DNA of 64,000 nt from an uncultured Fluviicola sp. Its GTDB lineage: Bacteria; Bacteroidota; Bacteroidia; Flavobacteriales; Crocinitomicaceae. A model generated the notes under the pieces. It worked only from the letters and a program-made list of their open reading frames with translations. It was not told where the DNA came from and searched no databases. Shown one piece after another: positions 59,919 through 64,000 of the stretch (position 1 is its first letter; every line of letters begins with the position of its first letter). Location of the stretch: the NCBI RefSeq assembly GCF_946478805.1, contig NZ_CAMLDC010000010.1, positions 62,001 through 126,000 of the forward strand, in the 5' to 3' direction. A program made the translations under genes and the position numbers.

Positions 59919-60824
59919 GTGAAAAATTGGGAACGTACTATTAAACAATTTGTTCATTATCTGAAGATAGAACGCAGTTTAGCTGAAAACTCCATTTTTG
60001 CCTATCAGCAGGATATTGCTAAATTACGTGACTTTTGCGAATCTTACACACTTTCTCCCGAGCATATTCAAACAGGACATCTGAAACAATTTGTTGCCGA
60101 GTTATATGACATGGGACTGAGCGCACGTTCCCAAGCCAGGATCATCAGTGGATGGAAACAATTTTTTGATTTCCTGCTCCTGGAGGAAATCCGGAAGGAT
60201 GACCCTTCGGAAAGTCTCGAACTCCCAAAAATTGGAAGGAAACTACCCGAAGTACTGACCATTGAAGAAATTGATGCCATGATTGCTGCAATTGATCCCG
60301 GTTCAAATGAGGGTCAGCGAAACAAGGCAATTATCGAAACACTTTACAGTTGCGGATTGCGCGTGAGCGAGTTGGTTAACCTGAGATTTGAAGATTGTTT
60401 TTTCGATGAGGGTTTCATTCGTGTCATCGGAAAAGGAAACAAGGAACGTTTGGTTCCTGTGAGTCCGAGCGTGATTGAAGAAGTGAGCATTTACACGAAA
60501 AACGACCGCGAAAATGTACCTGTCAAAAAGGGAAATGAGGCCATTGTATTTCTGAATCGGCGCGGTGCGCAATTGACACGTGTAATGATTTTCACCATCG
60601 TCAAACGGTTGGCAGACCTGACAGGAATCAGGAAGACGATCAGTCCGCACACCTTCCGGCATTCTTTTGCAACTCATCTGATCGAGGGTGGGGCAAATTT
60701 ACGGGCAGTCCAGGATATGCTGGGTCACGAGAGTATCACTACGACAGAAATCTATACGCATTTGGATCAACGTTTTTTAAGGGAAGCCATTTTAACATAC
60801 CATCCAAGAAACACGTTGAATTAA
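59919..60824 (+). CDS. xerD: Site-specific tyrosine recombinase XerD
   Basis: A 301 aa recombinase that resolves chromosome dimers at dif. N-terminal core-binding part ([21 protein letters not shown]) and C-terminal catalytic residues R148 (CGLRVSELV), K172 (GKGNKER), H244 and R247 ([10 protein letters not shown]), H270 (GHESI) and Y279 (TEIYTHL). The GTG start at 59919 is the only one after the in-frame stop and gives standard length. It is the chromosomal housekeeping enzyme, distinct from the provirus integrase. Confidence 0.95.
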   Translation: MKNWERTIKQFVHYLKIERSLAENSIFAYQQDIAKLRDFCESYTLSPEHIQTGHLKQFVAELYDMGLSARSQARIISGWKQFFDFLLLEEIRKDDPSESLELPKIGRKLPEVLTIEEIDAMIAAIDPGSNEGQRNKAIIETLYSCGLRVSELVNLRFEDCFFDEGFIRVIGKGNKERLVPVSPSVIEEVSIYTKNDRENVPVKKGNEAIVFLNRRGAQLTRVMIFTIVKRLADLTGIRKTISPHTFRHSFATHLIEGGANLRAVQDMLGHESITTTEIYTHLDQRFLREAILTYHPRNTLN

Positions 60825-60842
60825 ATTCAAAACTTTTGAATT

Positions 60843-61847
60843 TTAAAAAAGGTCTGTTCCCTGAATCCGGATACGCGCACGATCCACAAATAAATTCAAA
60901 CTATCGAAATAAGCATTGCGTTGTCGTTGGTTTTCCTCAGATATCTTGATACAGCTTTTCAGCATGGATTGGAATACCGCAAATGATTTGTTTACATAAT
61001 CCTGATCGATCGTGTAAAGATAATTCAGCATATTATGCGTGATATAGAGCATACGATAAGCATTCGTTTCCGAAATGATAGTATTATCCTGGATATAGGT
61101 CTGATGCAAGTATAAATGGAAATTATCCGCATCCGTGATAACCGGTTGACCTTTGATGAATTTGCGTCCGATTTCTGCTTGTTTCTTGATATGATCAACC
61201 AAGGATGCAACCTCATCGAGCAGGAACAATGCATCTTCAGGAGTTTCAAAATAACCCAATTCGTAAAACGAGACGATTTCCCGGATTAAGCCTTTTCCCG
61301 CATCATAGCCAATCACTTCTGTAGATTTCACCCGGATATAAAAATTGGCCATCTGCTGCAGGTGTTCGTCCGAAATGTCGCCTTTCCAGCCTTTGTGGAA
61401 CTTCACTTCTTCCAATTGCCCCAACTTCAGGTAGCATTTTCCGAAATAGAGCAATTTAAAACGCAAAAGAGCCGGTGAATTCAATAACTGAAAAATGATC
61501 AAATCCAGATTCGACATGTACAACTCTTGCGTACGTTGGGCAACCATCCGCTTAAAACCGTCCATGATTCCACTCAGATAAGTTTCAAAAGAAAATTCGG
61601 ACCGTTGAATCGGATTGTACTGAAATGTGACACTTTTCCCGGAAACACCGATAATCTTATCAATCGATAGATCGTATTTCCGGCATAATAAATTGATTTC
61701 TTCCGGCTTCAGGGCTGTTTCCCCTCTCGCTCTCCGGTACGCAGAATCCCTGGACAATTCCAGATCATCCATCAGCAACTTACCCAACGAAGTGTCCGGA
61801 GGTAATTTTGCCTTTAGCTGTTCAAGTAGGCGGTTTTGAATATCCAT
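60843..61847 (-). CDS. Helix-turn-helix regulatory protein, hypothetical
   Basis: A 334 aa protein. Residues ~10-60 (TSLGKLLMDDLELSRDSAYRRARGETALKPEEINLLCRKYDL) look like an HTH of the BetR/XRE-type, and the rest is a long helical domain with many aromatic residues and no enzyme motif. The same layout occurs in many Flavobacteriia genomes. ATG at 61847 is chosen. Convergent with xerD. Confidence 0.7.
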   Translation of the reverse strand: MDIQNRLLEQLKAKLPPDTSLGKLLMDDLELSRDSAYRRARGETALKPEEINLLCRKYDLSIDKIIGVSGKSVTFQYNPIQRSEFSFETYLSGIMDGFKRMVAQRTQELYMSNLDLIIFQLLNSPALLRFKLLYFGKCYLKLGQLEEVKFHKGWKGDISDEHLQQMANFYIRVKSTEVIGYDAGKGLIREIVSFYELGYFETPEDALFLLDEVASLVDHIKKQAEIGRKFIKGQPVITDADNFHLYLHQTYIQDNTIISETNAYRMLYITHNMLNYLYTIDQDYVNKSFAVFQSMLKSCIKISEENQRQRNAYFDSLNLFVDRARIRIQGTDLF

Positions 61848-61919
61848 GGTGCCAAAGTAAGAAAAAAAGTAAAAGCCGTCCATTTCTGAACGACTTTACT
61901 TGGTTATTGGTATTAAATA

Positions 61920-63986
61920 TTAGTGTTTCTGAACACGGAAAGTTACTTGTTGACCATCAACCAAACCGGTCACAAAGTACATTCCCGGCGCCTGATTTGA
62001 GAAATCAACATCAATCGTTTGAGCAGAAGAATTGGAAGATCCGAATTGAATCGCTTTCCCCTGGATGTCAACCACGTTTAGAATCGAGAAATCAGCTCCC
62101 GAAGTTACTCGTGCAGTGAACATCCCGGTTGTCGGATTAGGATAGATTTCCAAACCGAATTCCTGCCCGTTTTCTGTCAAACCTAAACATGCATCCACAT
62201 GGATTGTAAACATTGCTTCGCCGTCACAGCCATTCGCATCCGTATATGAATACGTAATCACATGATCACCTGCTCCAGCCGCTGCAGGATCCAAGACGCC
62301 TGCGCTCACTCCCATTCCCGAATAAGTTCCCCCAGCCGGACTTCCACCGGAAAGTGTCAATGGTGCATGATTGATACACATCGTTGAAACCGGTGATGTG
62401 AATGAAACCGTTGGTGCCGGATTTACCGTAATGTCGGTTGTTGCAGCATTCGAACAATTGTTCGCATCAGTATAGGTATACGTGATTGTTTGAGTTCCTG
62501 CTGAAGGATCGAAATCACCACTTGCATTCACTCCTGTTCCACTATACATTCCTCCTGAAGGGCTTCCTCCGGTCAATGCTACAGGACTTGCGTTGCTGCA
62601 TACCGGTGAAATAGCACTTTGAGTTACTGTTGGAGATGGATTTACCATAATAGTTGTACTCGTATTATTTGAACAACCATTTGCATCTGTGTATGTATAG
62701 GTAACTGTTTGGGTTCCTGCCATCGGATCAAAATCCGAACCTGTAACGCCTGTTCCGCTGAATGTACCTCCTGCCGGGCTTTCTCCTGTCAATGCCAGAG
62801 TTCCGGAATTATCACAAACTGCTGAAATCGGAGCTAATGAAACTACCGGAGCATTATTTACAGTAATGGTATAATTCGAATTGAATGCGCAACCATATGG
62901 ATCTGTATAATCATATGTAATCGTTTGTGTTCCTGACATCGGATCAAAATCACTTCCCGTAACTCCTGTTCCTGAATAAGTTCCTCCTGCCGGTGAACCT
63001 TCTATCAAGGTATAATTCCCAGTATTATCACATAAAGCCGGAGCTGTCGCAAACGTGATCGGATTGGCAGGACAGACTACTGTAATCGAATAACTTTGAG
63101 ATCCTGAACATCCGCTCGCATCACTTACAGTTACGGTATAATTGAATGTTCCTGTAGCAGTTGGAGTTCCCGAAATGGTGCCACTTGTACTCAAAGTCAA
63201 TCCCGGAGGAAGGGCTCCTGCCGTAACCGCATAATTCGGTGCTCCCAAAGCTCCTGTCTGAGTTAAAGCCAACGAATATGCAGAACCTGCAACTCCACCT
63301 GTCAGAGCACCACCAGGAGTCATCGTGAAAGAAGGACAAACATACGGTGTATAATCCACCTGGTCGATCCCGATGTAATCCGAATTGGTACCGGATAATC
63401 CTGCACTTGTTACAAAATAACGGAATGCAATACGACCCGAAGTCGGTGCCGGAAGACCTGAAATGGTGATTGTATACATGGTCCATGTAGTCGGATAAAC
63501 CCCTAAGACAAGCGACGGATTGACACTCAATAAAAGTGTCGTATAATCTCCGACGGCTGATCCGGTTCCAACAGATGTGCTCGCACCATTTGTACTTAAA
63601 CGAACTTCCAATCTGTCAGCATATGTATCCGGAGATGGTTTCCTTGTATAGAACGTGATTACGTCCCCATTGCGGAATGTACGATTAGGGGTCATCAACC
63701 AGTTACTGATCGTACCTGTACTACCGGTATTGTTATAGTTTGCTCCAATGTATGCATTGGTAGCACCGTTGTACGAATCAAATGGTCCGCCGGCGCCAAC
63801 AGGATTCCCCTGAAACCAGTTTGTTGAACCAACAGCAACACTGGCGTTTGTCATCACCCAGTCATTTCCTGCTAGTGTCGTGATGTCATTAAAACTCTCT
63901 GAGAAGGATTGTGCATTGTATTTTGAGATACTCCCAAGTGCAAATAAGCCGCACAAAGCAGCTGTCTTTAAAATTCTTGCTTTCAT
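61920..63986 (-). CDS. Large secreted repeat protein, T9SS cargo
   Basis: A 688 aa protein with a signal peptide, an N-terminal jelly-roll-like choice-of-anchor J domain (~25-215: FNDITTLAGNDWVMTN ... YIGIDQVDYTPY), an Ig/Cadherin-like putative Ig module (PPGLTLSTSGTISGTPTATG), then four or five repeats of about 70-80 aa with the motif SPAGGTYSGTGV, and a T9SS type A tail (IYPNPTTGMFTARVTSG). Likely an adhesin or surface structure. The start at 63986 is complete, with promoter sequence at the window edge not visible. Confidence 0.85.
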   Translation of the reverse strand: MKARILKTAALCGLFALGSISKYNAQSFSESFNDITTLAGNDWVMTNASVAVGSTNWFQGNPVGAGGPFDSYNGATNAYIGANYNNTGSTGTISNWLMTPNRTFRNGDVITFYTRKPSPDTYADRLEVRLSTNGASTSVGTGSAVGDYTTLLLSVNPSLVLGVYPTTWTMYTITISGLPAPTSGRIAFRYFVTSAGLSGTNSDYIGIDQVDYTPYVCPSFTMTPGGALTGGVAGSAYSLALTQTGALGAPNYAVTAGALPPGLTLSTSGTISGTPTATGTFNYTVTVSDASGCSGSQSYSITVVCPANPITFATAPALCDNTGNYTLIEGSPAGGTYSGTGVTGSDFDPMSGTQTITYDYTDPYGCAFNSNYTITVNNAPVVSLAPISAVCDNSGTLALTGESPAGGTFSGTGVTGSDFDPMAGTQTVTYTYTDANGCSNNTSTTIMVNPSPTVTQSAISPVCSNASPVALTGGSPSGGMYSGTGVNASGDFDPSAGTQTITYTYTDANNCSNAATTDITVNPAPTVSFTSPVSTMCINHAPLTLSGGSPAGGTYSGMGVSAGVLDPAAAGAGDHVITYSYTDANGCDGEAMFTIHVDACLGLTENGQEFGLEIYPNPTTGMFTARVTSGADFSILNVVDIQGKAIQFGSSNSSAQTIDVDFSNQAPGMYFVTGLVDGQQVTFRVQKH

Positions 63987-64000
63987 AAGTTCAGTGAATT

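Noticed and set aside
59919..60824. XerD as integrase of a second mobile element
   Set aside because: Full XerD signature, no att repeats and typical chromosomal neighbour; it is the host dimer-resolution enzyme.

Overview
The window looks like a chromosome segment of a Bacteroidota bacterium. A Flavobacteriales relative of the Fluviicola/Crocinitomicaceae type is my guess from gene style; I could not search a database. Clues are several secreted proteins with C-terminal type IX secretion (T9SS) sorting domains, a GWxTD protein, a CreD/HTH_34 operon, a YidD gene, and a promoter of the Bacteroidota type (TTG ... TAnnTTTG) in front of a tRNA-Ser gene.

Left flank (1-24.5 kb) is host chromosome: a truncated AraC-type regulator, a T9SS protein with a CxxCH motif, MsrB, a lytic transglycosylase, YidD, a membrane protein/HTH_34/CreD cluster carrying two matching palindromic operators, a large secreted M43-type metalloprotease, an aminotransferase, a secreted cupredoxin, a tricorn-like protease, CsaA, DinB-like, Crp/Fnr-like and NTF2-like proteins, and an Fpg/Nei-type DNA glycosylase.

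The middle (about 24.76-44.96 kb) is a 20 kb provirus integrated at the 3' end of tRNA-Ser(UGA). A 22 bp att core overlapping the tRNA end recurs at the left border, where it is present twice inside a 60 bp direct repeat. The element has a left-facing repressor gene, a palindromic divergent control region, an early block (HTH proteins, an N6-adenine methyltransferase, a C5-cytosine methyltransferase with a second gene nested in another frame, a small P-loop protein, a Toprim-like/SF3 primase-helicase), and a repeat-rich control region at 33.9-34.4 kb. After that comes a late block with a short FtsK/HerA-like packaging ATPase, an abundant-looking 264 aa protein bracketed by terminators (candidate capsid protein), at least ten small single-TM proteins, a 42 aa very basic peptide, three membrane-anchored peptidoglycan enzymes or binders, a candidate spike and a tyrosine integrase. 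I see no portal, large terminase, tape measure or tail gene. The best reading is a tailless, membrane-containing (PM2/tectivirus-like) virus; the double jelly-roll fold of the capsid protein is inference.

Right flank (45-64 kb) is host again: GWxTD protein, glycosyltransferase, SdiA-regulated-like protein, secreted metalloprotease with two PPC domains, a T9SS/fiber-like pair, fatty acid hydroxylase, methyltransferase, a tandem pair of DUF1304 proteins, a GxxExxY gene inside perfect 22 bp inverted repeats, aroQ and xerD divergent with 2 bp between start codons, a DNA-binding-like regulator, and a large secreted repeat protein.
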